From the NCBI GenBank assembly GCA_900471925.1, contig UCGV01000024.1, positions 124,001 to 188,000 of the forward strand: a stretch of DNA of 64,000 nucleotides, read 5' to 3'. Of the stretch, positions 1-7,526 are shown one piece after another. This DNA comes from Hyphomicrobiales bacterium (GTDB lineage: Bacteria; Pseudomonadota; Alphaproteobacteria; Rhizobiales; Rhizobiaceae). The position numbers and the translations under genes are program-made. The stretch's first letter is position 1. The number at the start of each line of letters is the position of its first letter. The notes below the pieces were generated by a model that was not told where the DNA came from, searched no databases, and was given only the letters and a program-made list of their open reading frames with translations.

Positions 1-806
1 CCTTCGTGATCTCCGCCGGCGACCTGGATCTATCTGTCGGATCGATGGTGGCCTTCGTCGCCAGCCTGATGATCCTGCTCATCAATTCCGGCGTCATTGC
101 CGACCCGGTTCTGATGCTGACGGCGGCCGTCGTCTTCGCCGTGGTTGCCGGTGCGCTCTGTGGCCTTGCAAACGGCCTCATCACCACGGTCGGCAAGATA
201 GAACCCTTTATCGCCACGCTCGGCACGATGGGCATCTATCGCGGCCTGACGACGTGGTTGTCGCAGGGCGGCGCGATCACGCTGCGCTCGGCCGATATTC
301 AGACGCTTTATCGTCCGGCCTATTTCGGCAGCATTCTCGGTGTGCCGGTGCCGATCGTGGTCATCCTTGCCGTCACTGCCGTTGCTGCCTTCATCCTCTA
401 TCGCACGCGCTATGGCCGCCATGTTGTCGCCGTCGGCTCGAATAGTGATGTCGCGCGCTATTCCGGCATTGCGGTCAACCGGGTCCGCACGATCGCCTTC
501 GTCATTCAGGGTCTCTGCGTGGCAATCGCGGTGCTGCTTTATGTGCCGCGTCTCGGCTCGACCTCGGCCACGACCGGTATCCTGTGGGAATTGCAGGCGA
601 TCACCGCCGTCGTTGTCGGTGGCACGGCGCTGAAGGGCGGCGCGGGCCGTGTCTGGGGCACGATCTGCGGCGCCTTCATTCTCGAGCTCGTCGGCAACAT
701 CATGCTGCTTTCGAACTTCATCAGCGAATACCTGATCGGCGCGATCCAGGGTGCAATCATCATCATCGCCATGCTGGTACAGCGGTCGCTGGTCCGCAAA
801 TCGTAA
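1..806 (+). CDS. Sugar ABC transporter permease (RbsC/AraH type), 5' partial
   Basis: This is the membrane permease of a monosaccharide ABC importer (BPD_transp_2 family). The reading frame is already open at base 1, so the N-terminus lies outside the window. The visible part begins with the family signature GDLDLSVGS, which normally follows the first two transmembrane helices, and then shows several hydrophobic helices. The conserved VVGGTALKGG stretch near the C-terminus is typical of RbsC-like permeases. The gene for the periplasmic binding protein follows 87 bp downstream in the same direction, so the two very probably serve one importer whose ATPase gene is upstream of the window. The sugar cannot be read from the sequence. 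Confidence 0.9.
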   Translation, partial: FVISAGDLDLSVGSMVAFVASLMILLINSGVIADPVLMLTAAVVFAVVAGALCGLANGLITTVGKIEPFIATLGTMGIYRGLTTWLSQGGAITLRSADIQTLYRPAYFGSILGVPVPIVVILAVTAVAAFILYRTRYGRHVVAVGSNSDVARYSGIAVNRVRTIAFVIQGLCVAIAVLLYVPRLGSTSATTGILWELQAITAVVVGGTALKGGAGRVWGTICGAFILELVGNIMLLSNFISEYLIGAIQGAIIIIAMLVQRSLVRKS

Positions 807-893
807 TTCAGGCCTGCTTCTCGAATTGGCCGGGCTATCCAGGGCACCCGGCTCAGAGTGGACAAGTCCCTGATATTTTTGGGAGGAAATAGC

Positions 894-1841
894 ATGCGCA
901 AGCTCATGTTGGGTCTGGCGGTTGCGGGGGTGGCTTTTGCCGGCGCAGCCTACGCCCAGGACAAGAATTACACGATCGGCGTGTCCATTCCGGCCGCCGA
1001 CCATGGCTGGACGTCAGGCGTCGTTTTCCACGCCGAACGCGTTGCCAAGAAGCTGATGGCCGAACATCCGGGCCTCAACGTCATCGTCAAGACTTCGCCG
1101 GATGCCGCGACGCAGGCAAACGCCGTGCAGGACCTTGATACGCAGGGCATCGACGCGCTGGTCATCCTGCCGTCGGATCCGGATCCGCTGGTCAACGCCA
1201 TCAAGGAAGTCAAGGGCAAGGGCAAGTTCGTAGCACTCGTCGACCGCGCGCCGTCGAGCAACGACAATTCCGTGCGTGACCTCTATGTCGCCGGAAACAA
1301 CCCGGCACTCGGCGAAGTCGCCGGCAAGTACATTGCCGAAAAGACCCCGGAAGCTCAGGTCGTCGTCATCCGCGGTCTGCCTATCCCGATCGACCAGCAG
1401 CGCCAGGACGGCTTCGACAAGGGTATTGCCGGCTCCAAGGTCAAGGTTCTCGACCGCCAGTACGGCAACTGGAACCGCGACGATGCGTTCAAGGTCATGC
1501 AGGACTACCTGACGAAATATCCGAAGATCGACGTCGTATGGTGCCAGGATGACGACATGGCCGTCGGCGTTCTGCAGGCGATCGAGCAGGCCAAGCGTAC
1601 CGACATCCAGTATGTCGTCGCCGGCGCCGGCTCCAAGGACATGATCAAGAAGGTCATGGACGGCGACAAGCTGATCCCGGTCGACGTTCTCTATCCGCCG
1701 GCAATGGTCGGTACGGCAATGGAACTGACGGCTGCTGCGCTCTACGACCAGGTTCCGGTTCACGGCAACTACATCCTCGACGCAACGCTCGTCACCAAGG
1801 ACAACGCCAAGAACTTCTATTTCCCGGATTCTCCGTTCTGA
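894..1841 (+). CDS. Sugar ABC transporter periplasmic substrate-binding protein
   Basis: Type I periplasmic binding protein (ribose/galactose-binding family) of about 315 residues. The ATG at 894 is chosen because GGGAGGAAA lies just upstream and the protein then starts with a clear signal peptide (MRKLMLGLAVAGVAFAGAAYA, cleavage after about residue 21); a GTG at 858 would only add untypical residues. The lobe pattern YTIGVSIPAADHGW, then LVILPSDPDPLV, then VLYPPAMVGTAM is characteristic of this family. It follows the permease gene, so it should capture the sugar and deliver it to that permease. A strong hairpin terminator closes the unit. Confidence 0.9.
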   Translation: MRKLMLGLAVAGVAFAGAAYAQDKNYTIGVSIPAADHGWTSGVVFHAERVAKKLMAEHPGLNVIVKTSPDAATQANAVQDLDTQGIDALVILPSDPDPLVNAIKEVKGKGKFVALVDRAPSSNDNSVRDLYVAGNNPALGEVAGKYIAEKTPEAQVVVIRGLPIPIDQQRQDGFDKGIAGSKVKVLDRQYGNWNRDDAFKVMQDYLTKYPKIDVVWCQDDDMAVGVLQAIEQAKRTDIQYVVAGAGSKDMIKKVMDGDKLIPVDVLYPPAMVGTAMELTAAALYDQVPVHGNYILDATLVTKDNAKNFYFPDSPF

Positions 1842-1856
1842 TATCTGCTTTCATGC

Positions 1857-1888
1857 ATGCGCCCATTCGAAAGGATGGGCGCATTTTT
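1857..1888 (+). terminator. Rho-independent terminator after the sugar-binding protein gene
   Basis: A perfect stem ATGCGCCCAT (1857-1866) pairs with ATGGGCGCAT (1875-1884) across an 8-base loop and is followed by a T run. It sits 16 bp after the stop codon of the binding protein gene and separates the transporter unit from the catabolic genes downstream. Confidence 0.85.
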
Positions 1889-2050
1889 CATGCCTTCGGA
1901 CAAGTTGAAGCCAAAATGCGGCACGTACCTCTTGCCGATCCGTGGTGACCGTGATTAGTTCCAGACCGCGTTGATTTCAGCCACCCGCTCAAATCCTTCG
2001 CATTGGCGGGGAGGCGCCTTTTCTTTATCGAACGGCGCACCAAGATTTCT

Positions 2051-2064
2051 CGAAAACGTTTACG
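2051..2064. promoter_or_regulatory. LacI-family-like operator dyad upstream of isomerase gene
   Basis: CGAAAACGTTTACG is a near-perfect 14-bp dyad centred on AACGTT, the usual centre of LacI/GalR-family operators. It ends 25 bp before the isomerase start codon, where it could block transcription of the isomerase-dehydrogenase unit. The cognate regulator is not adjacent; a LacI-family gene lies at 29948 but nothing links the two. Confidence 0.45.
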
Positions 2065-2089
2065 ATCGATATTCAGGGAGGAAACTGAC

Positions 2090-3145
2090 ATGAAGACGAT
2101 CAAGGGACCGGGCCTGTTCCTCGGACAGTTCGCTGGCGATACCGCGCCTTTCAATTCCTGGGACGCGATCACCAAATGGGCGGCCGACATCGGCTACAAG
2201 GGCGTACAGGTTCCGACCTGGGCAAGCCAGCTCATCGACCTCAAGAAGGCGGCGACGTCGAAGGATTACTGCGACGAATTCGCAGGCAAGGCGCGCGAAA
2301 ACGGCGTCGAGGTTACCGAACTTTCCACCCACCTGCAGGGCCAGCTCGTTGCCGTTCACCCGGCCTACGACGAAGCCTTCGACGGTTTTGCGGCGCCGGA
2401 AGTGCGCGGCAATCCGAAGGCCCGTCAAGAATGGGCCGTGCAGCAGGTCAAGTATGCGCTGACCGCTTCCAAGCATCTCGGCCTCAAGGCGCATGCGACT
2501 TTCTCCGGCGCGCTTGCCTGGCCGTTCATCTATCCCTGGCCGCAGCGCCCGGCCGGCCTCGTCGAGACCGCCTTCGACGAACTTGCGCGCCGCTGGAAGC
2601 CGATCCTCGACCATGCCGACGAAAACGGTATCGACGTCTGCTACGAAATCCATCCGGGCGAAGACCTGCACGACGGCATCACCTACGAGATGTTCCTCGA
2701 GCGCGTCGGCAACCATCCGCGCGCCAACATGCTGTACGATCCCTCGCACTATGTCCTGCAGTGCCTTGACTACCTCGACAACATCGACATCTACAAAGAC
2801 CGGATCAAGATGTTCCACGTCAAGGATGCCGAGTTCAATCCGACCGGACGCCAGGGCGTTTACGGCGGCTATCAGGGCTGGGTTGAGCGTGCCGGCCGCT
2901 TCCGTTCGCTGGGCGATGGCCAGGTCGATTTCGGCGCCGTCTTCTCGAAGATGACCGCCAACAATTTCGACGGCTGGGCCGTGGTCGAGTGGGAATGCGC
3001 GCTGAAGCATCCGGAAGACGGTGCGCGTGAAGGCGCCGAGTTCGTTGCCGCGCATATCATCCGCGTCACGGAAAAGGCCTTCGACGATTTCGCTGCCGGC
3101 GGCACCGATCAGGCTGCAAACCGGCGCATGCTGGGTCTGTCGTAA
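2090..3145 (+). CDS. Sugar phosphate isomerase/epimerase (xylose isomerase-like TIM barrel)
   Basis: Cytosolic TIM-barrel enzyme of 351 residues from the AP-endonuclease-2/xylose isomerase superfamily. Probable divalent-metal ligands are visible in order: Glu in CYEIHPGE, Asp in LYDPSHY, His/Asp in FHVKDAE and Glu in VEWEC. The start at 2090 is supported by GGGAGGAAA 5-13 bp upstream; the longer open frame from 2003 lacks a ribosome site. A Gfo/Idh/MocA dehydrogenase gene follows 27 bp later, a pairing common in pathways that oxidise and then isomerise sugars or inositols. The sugar ABC transporter upstream probably supplies the substrate. The substrate itself is not deducible. Confidence 0.85.
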   Translation: MKTIKGPGLFLGQFAGDTAPFNSWDAITKWAADIGYKGVQVPTWASQLIDLKKAATSKDYCDEFAGKARENGVEVTELSTHLQGQLVAVHPAYDEAFDGFAAPEVRGNPKARQEWAVQQVKYALTASKHLGLKAHATFSGALAWPFIYPWPQRPAGLVETAFDELARRWKPILDHADENGIDVCYEIHPGEDLHDGITYEMFLERVGNHPRANMLYDPSHYVLQCLDYLDNIDIYKDRIKMFHVKDAEFNPTGRQGVYGGYQGWVERAGRFRSLGDGQVDFGAVFSKMTANNFDGWAVVEWECALKHPEDGAREGAEFVAAHIIRVTEKAFDDFAAGGTDQAANRRMLGLS

Positions 3146-3172
3146 GCGGATCAGGATTTCGAGGAGAATATT

Positions 3173-4360
3173 ATGGCAATCGAAGCATCATCCGAACAGA
3201 CCCGCGAGCCGCGCATCCGGCTCGGCATGGTCGGCGGCGGGGCAGGGGCCTTCATCGGCGCCGTCCACCGCATCGCGGCGCGTATCGACGATCAGTATGA
3301 CCTGATCGCCGGCGCGCTGTCGTCGACACCGGAAAAGGCTGCCCAGTCCGGTCGCGATCTCGGTCTCGATCCGTCACGTACCTATTCCAGCTACCGGGAA
3401 ATGGCGATCCGCGAAGCCAAGCTGAAGAACGGCATCGAAGCCGTTTCCATCGTGACGCCGAACCATGTTCACTATGACGCCGCAAAGGAATTCCTGCGTC
3501 GTGGTATCCATGTCATCTGCGACAAGCCGCTGACCTCCAACCTCGCCGATGCCAAGAAGCTGAAGAAGGTTGCCGACGAGAGCGGTGCGCTGTTCATCCT
3601 GACGCATAACTATACGGGCTATCCGATGGTTCGTCAGGCGCGCGAAATGGTTGCCAATGGCGAACTCGGCGATATCCGTATCGTGCAGGCCGAATATCCG
3701 CAGGACTGGCTGACGGAAGCAATCGAACAGTCTGGCCAGAAGCAGGCCGCATGGCGCACCGACCCGGCGCAGTCCGGTGTCGGCGGTTCGACCGGTGATA
3801 TCGGCACGCATGCCTATAACCTTGCTTCCTTCATCACCGGTCTCGAACTCGACAGCCTTGCCGCTGATCTGGACAGTTTTGTGCCCGGTCGCCGTCTCGA
3901 CGACAACGCCCATGTGATGCTGCGCTTCAAGGCCAAGGGTGACGAAAAGCCGGCCAAGGGCATGCTCTGGTGCAGCCAGGTGGCGCCAGGCCATGAAAAC
4001 GGCCTCAAGGTGCGCATCTATGGCACCAAGGGCGGAATCGAATGGGTTCAGGCCGATCCGAACTATCTCTGGTACACGCCGTTCGGCGAATCCAAGCGCC
4101 TGATCACCCGCAACGGTGCCGGCTCCGGTGCCGCCGCTGCCCGCGTCTCGCGCGTACCGTCGGGTCATCCGGAAGGTTATCTGGAGGCTTTCGCGACGAT
4201 CTACACGGAAGCCGCGCACGCCATCAACGCGCACAAGAACGGCAAGGCGGTCGACAAGGCAGTGGTCTACCCGACCGTCGACGACGGCGTGAAGGGTGTT
4301 GCCTTCGTTGAGGCCTGCGTGGCTTCGTCGAAGCGCAACGGCGCTTGGGTCAAGGTCTGA
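3173..4360 (+). CDS. Gfo/Idh/MocA family NAD(P)-dependent oxidoreductase
   Basis: A 395-residue two-domain dehydrogenase. The N-terminal Rossmann fold shows GMVGGGAGAFIGAVH at about residues 18-32. The family motif around the catalytic lysine appears as CDKPLT, and the GGSTGDIGTHAYNL segment supplies the usual Asp/His pair of the C-terminal domain. A good ribosome site (GAGGAG) precedes the ATG. It is cotranscribed with the upstream isomerase and followed by a perfect terminator. Members oxidise sugars, sugar alcohols or inositols; given the neighbours, a role in catabolising the imported sugar is likely, but the substrate is unknown. Confidence 0.88.
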   Translation: MAIEASSEQTREPRIRLGMVGGGAGAFIGAVHRIAARIDDQYDLIAGALSSTPEKAAQSGRDLGLDPSRTYSSYREMAIREAKLKNGIEAVSIVTPNHVHYDAAKEFLRRGIHVICDKPLTSNLADAKKLKKVADESGALFILTHNYTGYPMVRQAREMVANGELGDIRIVQAEYPQDWLTEAIEQSGQKQAAWRTDPAQSGVGGSTGDIGTHAYNLASFITGLELDSLAADLDSFVPGRRLDDNAHVMLRFKAKGDEKPAKGMLWCSQVAPGHENGLKVRIYGTKGGIEWVQADPNYLWYTPFGESKRLITRNGAGSGAAAARVSRVPSGHPEGYLEAFATIYTEAAHAINAHKNGKAVDKAVVYPTVDDGVKGVAFVEACVASSKRNGAWVKV

Positions 4361-4394
4361 GTTTTCGCGCCCGCCGGGTGCATGCCATTTGAAG

Positions 4395-4434
4395 ACGCCG
4401 GGGCGGTTCGATATCGCCCCGGCGTTTCTGTTTT
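4395..4434. terminator. Bidirectional terminator between dehydrogenase and doxX-like gene
   Basis: A perfect 11-bp stem, ACGCCGGGGCG (4395-4405) with CGCCCCGGCGT (4415-4425), is followed by TTCTGTTTT. It lies between two convergent genes and can serve the dehydrogenase on the plus strand. Confidence 0.85.
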
Positions 4435-4440
4435 GGATAA

Positions 4441-4845
4441 TCAGGCAGCAGCGGTGCGGCCACGCTTCAGCAGGTTGTCGATGCTGAAGGGACCGGCGCC
4501 GGCAGCGACGATATAGAGGAACACGAAGCAGAAGAGGATTGCGGCGACGCCACCATTCTGCGCCGGAAAGACGCTCTTCGATGCATGGCCGATGAAATAG
4601 GCAAAGGCCATCAGACCCGACACCACGAAGGCTGCGATGCGGGTCTGGAAGCCGATCAGAACCAGGAAGCCGAGCGTGAGTTCGAGAAGACCGGCGACCC
4701 AGGACATTGAGCCGATGGCCGGTACGCTGGCGGCGGCCGGGAAATGCAGGATCTTCTGCGTCCCGTAGCTGAAAAGCACGAGGGACGAGACGATTCGCAG
4801 CAAGCTCAGCAGATGCGGCTGCAGCAGATGGACCGAAGAGAACAT
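4441..4845 (-). CDS. DoxX family membrane protein
   Basis: Small inner-membrane protein of about 134 residues with four predicted hydrophobic helices, matching the DoxX/DoxD family. Recognisable features are LLRIVSSLVLFSYGTQKI near the N-terminus, GLLELTLGFLVLIGFQTRIAAFV in the middle, and FCFVFLYIVAAGAGPFSIDNLL at the end. The ATG at 4845 has GAAAGGAAA directly upstream; a longer frame adds 17 residues with no ribosome site. DoxX proteins are linked to redox and thiol stress in some bacteria, but the function of this copy is unknown. It is a monocistronic gene convergent with the sugar dehydrogenase. Confidence 0.8.
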   Translation of the reverse strand: MFSSVHLLQPHLLSLLRIVSSLVLFSYGTQKILHFPAAASVPAIGSMSWVAGLLELTLGFLVLIGFQTRIAAFVVSGLMAFAYFIGHASKSVFPAQNGGVAAILFCFVFLYIVAAGAGPFSIDNLLKRGRTAAA

Positions 4846-4982
4846 TCGTTTCCTTTCATATTGTGATGCCCTTTCCGGTGTAAGGATCGCGGTCAAGGTC
4901 GCAAATCACGACTGCTGACATTGGCGTTATGATCACGGGTGAAGGGTTTTGTGGCCGGCTTGACGCTGTCTTGTGTTTCTTC

Positions 4983-4996
4983 CTGCAACGTTGCAG
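4983..4996. promoter_or_regulatory. Perfect 14-bp operator palindrome upstream of beta-glucosidase
   Basis: CTGCAACGTTGCAG is a perfect palindrome with the AACGTT centre typical of LacI-family operators. It lies about 92 bp before the beta-glucosidase start in a 243-bp gap that otherwise holds only promoter sequence. A possible -35 (TTGACG) is at 4960-4965. Control by a sugar-responsive LacI-family repressor is inferred. Confidence 0.5.
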
Positions 4997-5088
4997 TTTT
5001 TCCTTAGGCTGGTCTGTACTTTAGCATCAGCCTTGGCTAAGACCCCGCGCAAACGGTCAGTCCACAACCTGAGAGATGGGATTTACAG

Positions 5089-6462
5089 ATGATCGATCCG
5101 AAAACGCTCGCAGACCGCTTTCCCGGCGATTTCACCTTCGGTGTTGCCACCGCCGCCTTCCAGATCGAAGGCGCCAGCAAGGCCGATGGCCGCAAGCCGT
5201 CGATCTGGGATGCTTTCTGCAACATGCCCGGTCGCGTCTATAACCGCGACAACGGCGATGTCGCCTGTGATCACTATAACCGGCTGGAGCAGGATCTCGA
5301 TCTCATCAAGGACATGGGCGTCGATGCCTATCGCTTCTCGATCGCCTGGCCGCGCATCATTCCCGATGGCACCGGCCCCGTGAACGAGGCCGGCCTCGAT
5401 TTCTACGACCGGCTCGTCGATGGCTGCAAGGCGCGCGGCATCAAGACGTTCGCGACGCTCTACCACTGGGATCTGCCGCTGCTGCTCGCCGGCGACGGCG
5501 GCTGGACGGCGCGTTCGACGGCCTATGCCTATCAGCGCTATGCCAAGACGGTCATGAGCCGCCTCGGCGACCGCCTCGACAGCGTTGCCACCTTCAACGA
5601 GCCGTGGTGCATCGTCTGGCTGAGCCATCTCTACGGCATTCATGCACCGGGCGAGCGCAACATGCAGGCAGCCCTTCACGCCATGCACTACATGAACCTG
5701 GCGCACGGCCTCGGTGTCGAAGCGATCCGTTCGGAAGCGCCCAATGTGCCCGTCGGTCTTGTGCTCAACGCTTCCTCGATCATTCCAGGTTCCGACAACG
5801 CTGCCGATCTTGCCGCCGGTGAACGTGCGCATCAGTTCCATAACGGCGCTTTCTTTGATCCGGTCTTCAAGGGTGAGTATCCGAAGGAATTTGTTGAAGC
5901 GCTTGGTGATCGCATGCCCGTCATTGAAGACGGCGATCTCAAGATCATCAACCAGAAGCTCGACTGGTGGGGCCTCAACTATTACAAGCCGGAACGTGTC
6001 GCCGACGATGCCAGCCGCAAGGGCGATTTCCCTTGGACGGTTGAAGCGCCTCCGGCCAGCGACGTGAAGACCGATATCGGCTGGGAAATCTATTCGCCGG
6101 GTCTCAAGCTTCTCGTCGAGGATCTCTATCGCCGCTACGACCTGCCGGAATGCTACATCACCGAGAATGGCGCCTGCGACAACACCGATGTCGTCAATGG
6201 CGAGGTCGATGACGTGATGCGCCTCGATTATGTCAGCGACCATCTCAACGTCGTGGCCGATCTGATCAAGGACGGATATCCCATGCGCGGCTACTTCGCC
6301 TGGAGCCTGATGGATAATTTCGAATGGGCGGAAGGCTATCGCATGCGTTTCGGCCTGGTTCATGTCGACTACGAAACACAGGTCCGCACCGTCAAGAAGA
6401 GCGGCAAGTGGTATCGGGAGCTTGCGGCTCAGTTCCCGAAGGGTAATCACAAGGCCGTTTGA
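5089..6462 (+). CDS. GH1 beta-glucosidase
   Basis: Glycoside hydrolase family 1 enzyme of 457 residues, cleaving beta-linked glucosides or galactosides with retention of configuration. The N-terminal FTFGVATAAFQIEGA is the family signature. The acid/base glutamate is in TFNEPW (about Glu171) and the nucleophile is in YITENGA (about Glu359). No signal peptide is present, so it acts in the cytoplasm on imported disaccharides. The ribosome site is weak (GAGATGGG). It is transcribed alone, behind a perfect LacI-type palindrome, next to a sugar catabolic unit. The length is normal for the family. Confidence 0.95.
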   Translation: MIDPKTLADRFPGDFTFGVATAAFQIEGASKADGRKPSIWDAFCNMPGRVYNRDNGDVACDHYNRLEQDLDLIKDMGVDAYRFSIAWPRIIPDGTGPVNEAGLDFYDRLVDGCKARGIKTFATLYHWDLPLLLAGDGGWTARSTAYAYQRYAKTVMSRLGDRLDSVATFNEPWCIVWLSHLYGIHAPGERNMQAALHAMHYMNLAHGLGVEAIRSEAPNVPVGLVLNASSIIPGSDNAADLAAGERAHQFHNGAFFDPVFKGEYPKEFVEALGDRMPVIEDGDLKIINQKLDWWGLNYYKPERVADDASRKGDFPWTVEAPPASDVKTDIGWEIYSPGLKLLVEDLYRRYDLPECYITENGACDNTDVVNGEVDDVMRLDYVSDHLNVVADLIKDGYPMRGYFAWSLMDNFEWAEGYRMRFGLVHVDYETQVRTVKKSGKWYRELAAQFPKGNHKAV

Positions 6463-6501
6463 GCCATGATATTGCCGGCAGGGCATTCGTGTCCTGCCGT
6501 T

Positions 6502-6966
6502 TCAGATCGCATTCAGCGTCTTTGCTGCAGCGAGACGTTTTCCTCTCGTCATTCTCCGCCCGTCGCGGAAGTTGAGGACGAGAAGCGACAGCTGGAAGAT
6601 GCCGGCCAGCACTTCCAGCATCTGCATCCCATAGAAGAGACCGTCGAAGCGGCCGGATGTTGCACGCAGATAGAGAAGAATTGCGAGCGGCAGCAGGATC
6701 AGCAGTCCGTTTGCGGCGATGATTTTCATCCGCCTGCGCTTCTTCTCGATAGAAGGCGAATGACGGCCGCGAGCGAGCGAAAAGCCGCTTCCGCCCGCTA
6801 TTGCCAGGAATGGGATCAGCAGACAGAGACCGGTCAGGATTGCTTTCTTGACCGAGAGGATGGCCGCATCATCGAGAAAAAGTTCGGAGATCGCTGTCGC
6901 GGTCAGGAAAGCCGCAATCAGGATCATGGCAACCGTGCCTGCGCCGGCATGGATGATCGTTCTCAT
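6502..6966 (-). CDS. Uncharacterised four-helix membrane protein downstream of marR
   Basis: A 154-residue protein with four hydrophobic stretches (about residues 8-28, 38-60, 82-102 and 112-134) and a basic C-terminal tail. No family is recognised. Its start codon overlaps the stop codon of the MarR gene (shared TCAT on the plus strand), so the two are translationally coupled. The gene is therefore probably the main target of that regulator's autoregulated promoter. It could be a small transporter or a stress-response membrane protein, but this is a guess from context. Confidence 0.75.
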   Translation of the reverse strand: MRTIIHAGAGTVAMILIAAFLTATAISELFLDDAAILSVKKAILTGLCLLIPFLAIAGGSGFSLARGRHSPSIEKKRRRMKIIAANGLLILLPLAILLYLRATSGRFDGLFYGMQMLEVLAGIFQLSLLVLNFRDGRRMTRGKRLAAAKTLNAI

Positions 6967-7433
6967 GTCTGCTCCTCGCTCGTTGCGGCGTTCAACGCCA
7001 GTCGTTGGTCGAACCTATCAAGGAGATCGAGCGCTGCCCGCAGCTCCGATATATCCAGTCCATCGGCAAGCCGATTGGCCCAGCCGGTATGAAGGTTGGT
7101 TATCCGCGCATAACTCTCGACGCCCTGGGCCGTCAGCACATAAAAGGGCGAACGTTGGTGACGCGGGTTCGCCTGCCTTTCGATGAAGCCGTCCTCTTCC
7201 AACTTGTTGACCTGCTTCTGGGCGCCCTGCCGGGTCATGCCCATCATTTCTGCGATGGCGGGTACGGTGACGTGGCCGGGAGAGAGGGAAATCGCCCCGA
7301 GCACCTGCCAGCGGGCACTGGTGAGGTTCAGCGGCGCGCCCAGCCGATCGCCTCCATCCAGCAATCGTCCGCTGATGCGGAAGACCATCAGCATGATGTC
7401 TGTCAGCAGATCGGCTTCGATCGTTCGTCTCAA
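6963..7433 (-). CDS. MarR family transcriptional regulator
   Basis: Winged-helix DNA-binding protein of 156 residues. The core reads TVPAIAEMMGMTRQGAQKQVNKLEEDGFIERQANPRHQRSPFYVLTAQG in segments, i.e. recognition helix followed by the wing, as in MarR. No ATG is in frame at the right place; a TTG at 7433 with GGAAAG about 7 bp upstream is the best start. Two operator copies lie directly upstream over the promoter, which indicates negative autoregulation. The membrane protein gene overlaps its 3' end. The ligand is unknown. Confidence 0.88.
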   Translation of the reverse strand: MRRTIEADLLTDIMLMVFRISGRLLDGGDRLGAPLNLTSARWQVLGAISLSPGHVTVPAIAEMMGMTRQGAQKQVNKLEEDGFIERQANPRHQRSPFYVLTAQGVESYARITNLHTGWANRLADGLDISELRAALDLLDRFDQRLALNAATSEEQT

Positions 7434-7458
7434 GATTATCGCTTTCCATGTTGAAAAC

Positions 7459-7494
7459 GGAAACTAGTTTCCATTATTGGAAACTAGTTGTCAA
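7459..7494 (-). promoter_or_regulatory. marR promoter with two tandem operators
   Basis: GGAAACTAGTTTCC at 7459-7472 is a perfect 14-bp palindrome. A second, degenerate copy (GGAAACTAGTTGTC) lies at 7479-7492, exactly 20 bp away, i.e. two helical turns on the same DNA face. On the minus strand a consensus -35 (TTGACA, 7494-7489) overlaps the second copy and the first copy covers the region downstream of it. This arrangement fits a self-repressing MarR dimer pair. Confidence 0.75.
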
Positions 7495-7526
7495 TCCATC
7501 GCTCCGGGCGCATTGGCAAGTAAATC

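Noticed and set aside
5083..6486. A 467-codon minus-strand frame opposite beta-glucosidase
   Set aside because: The plus-strand GH1 motifs and active-site glutamates are unmistakable; the antisense frame has shadow-type composition only.
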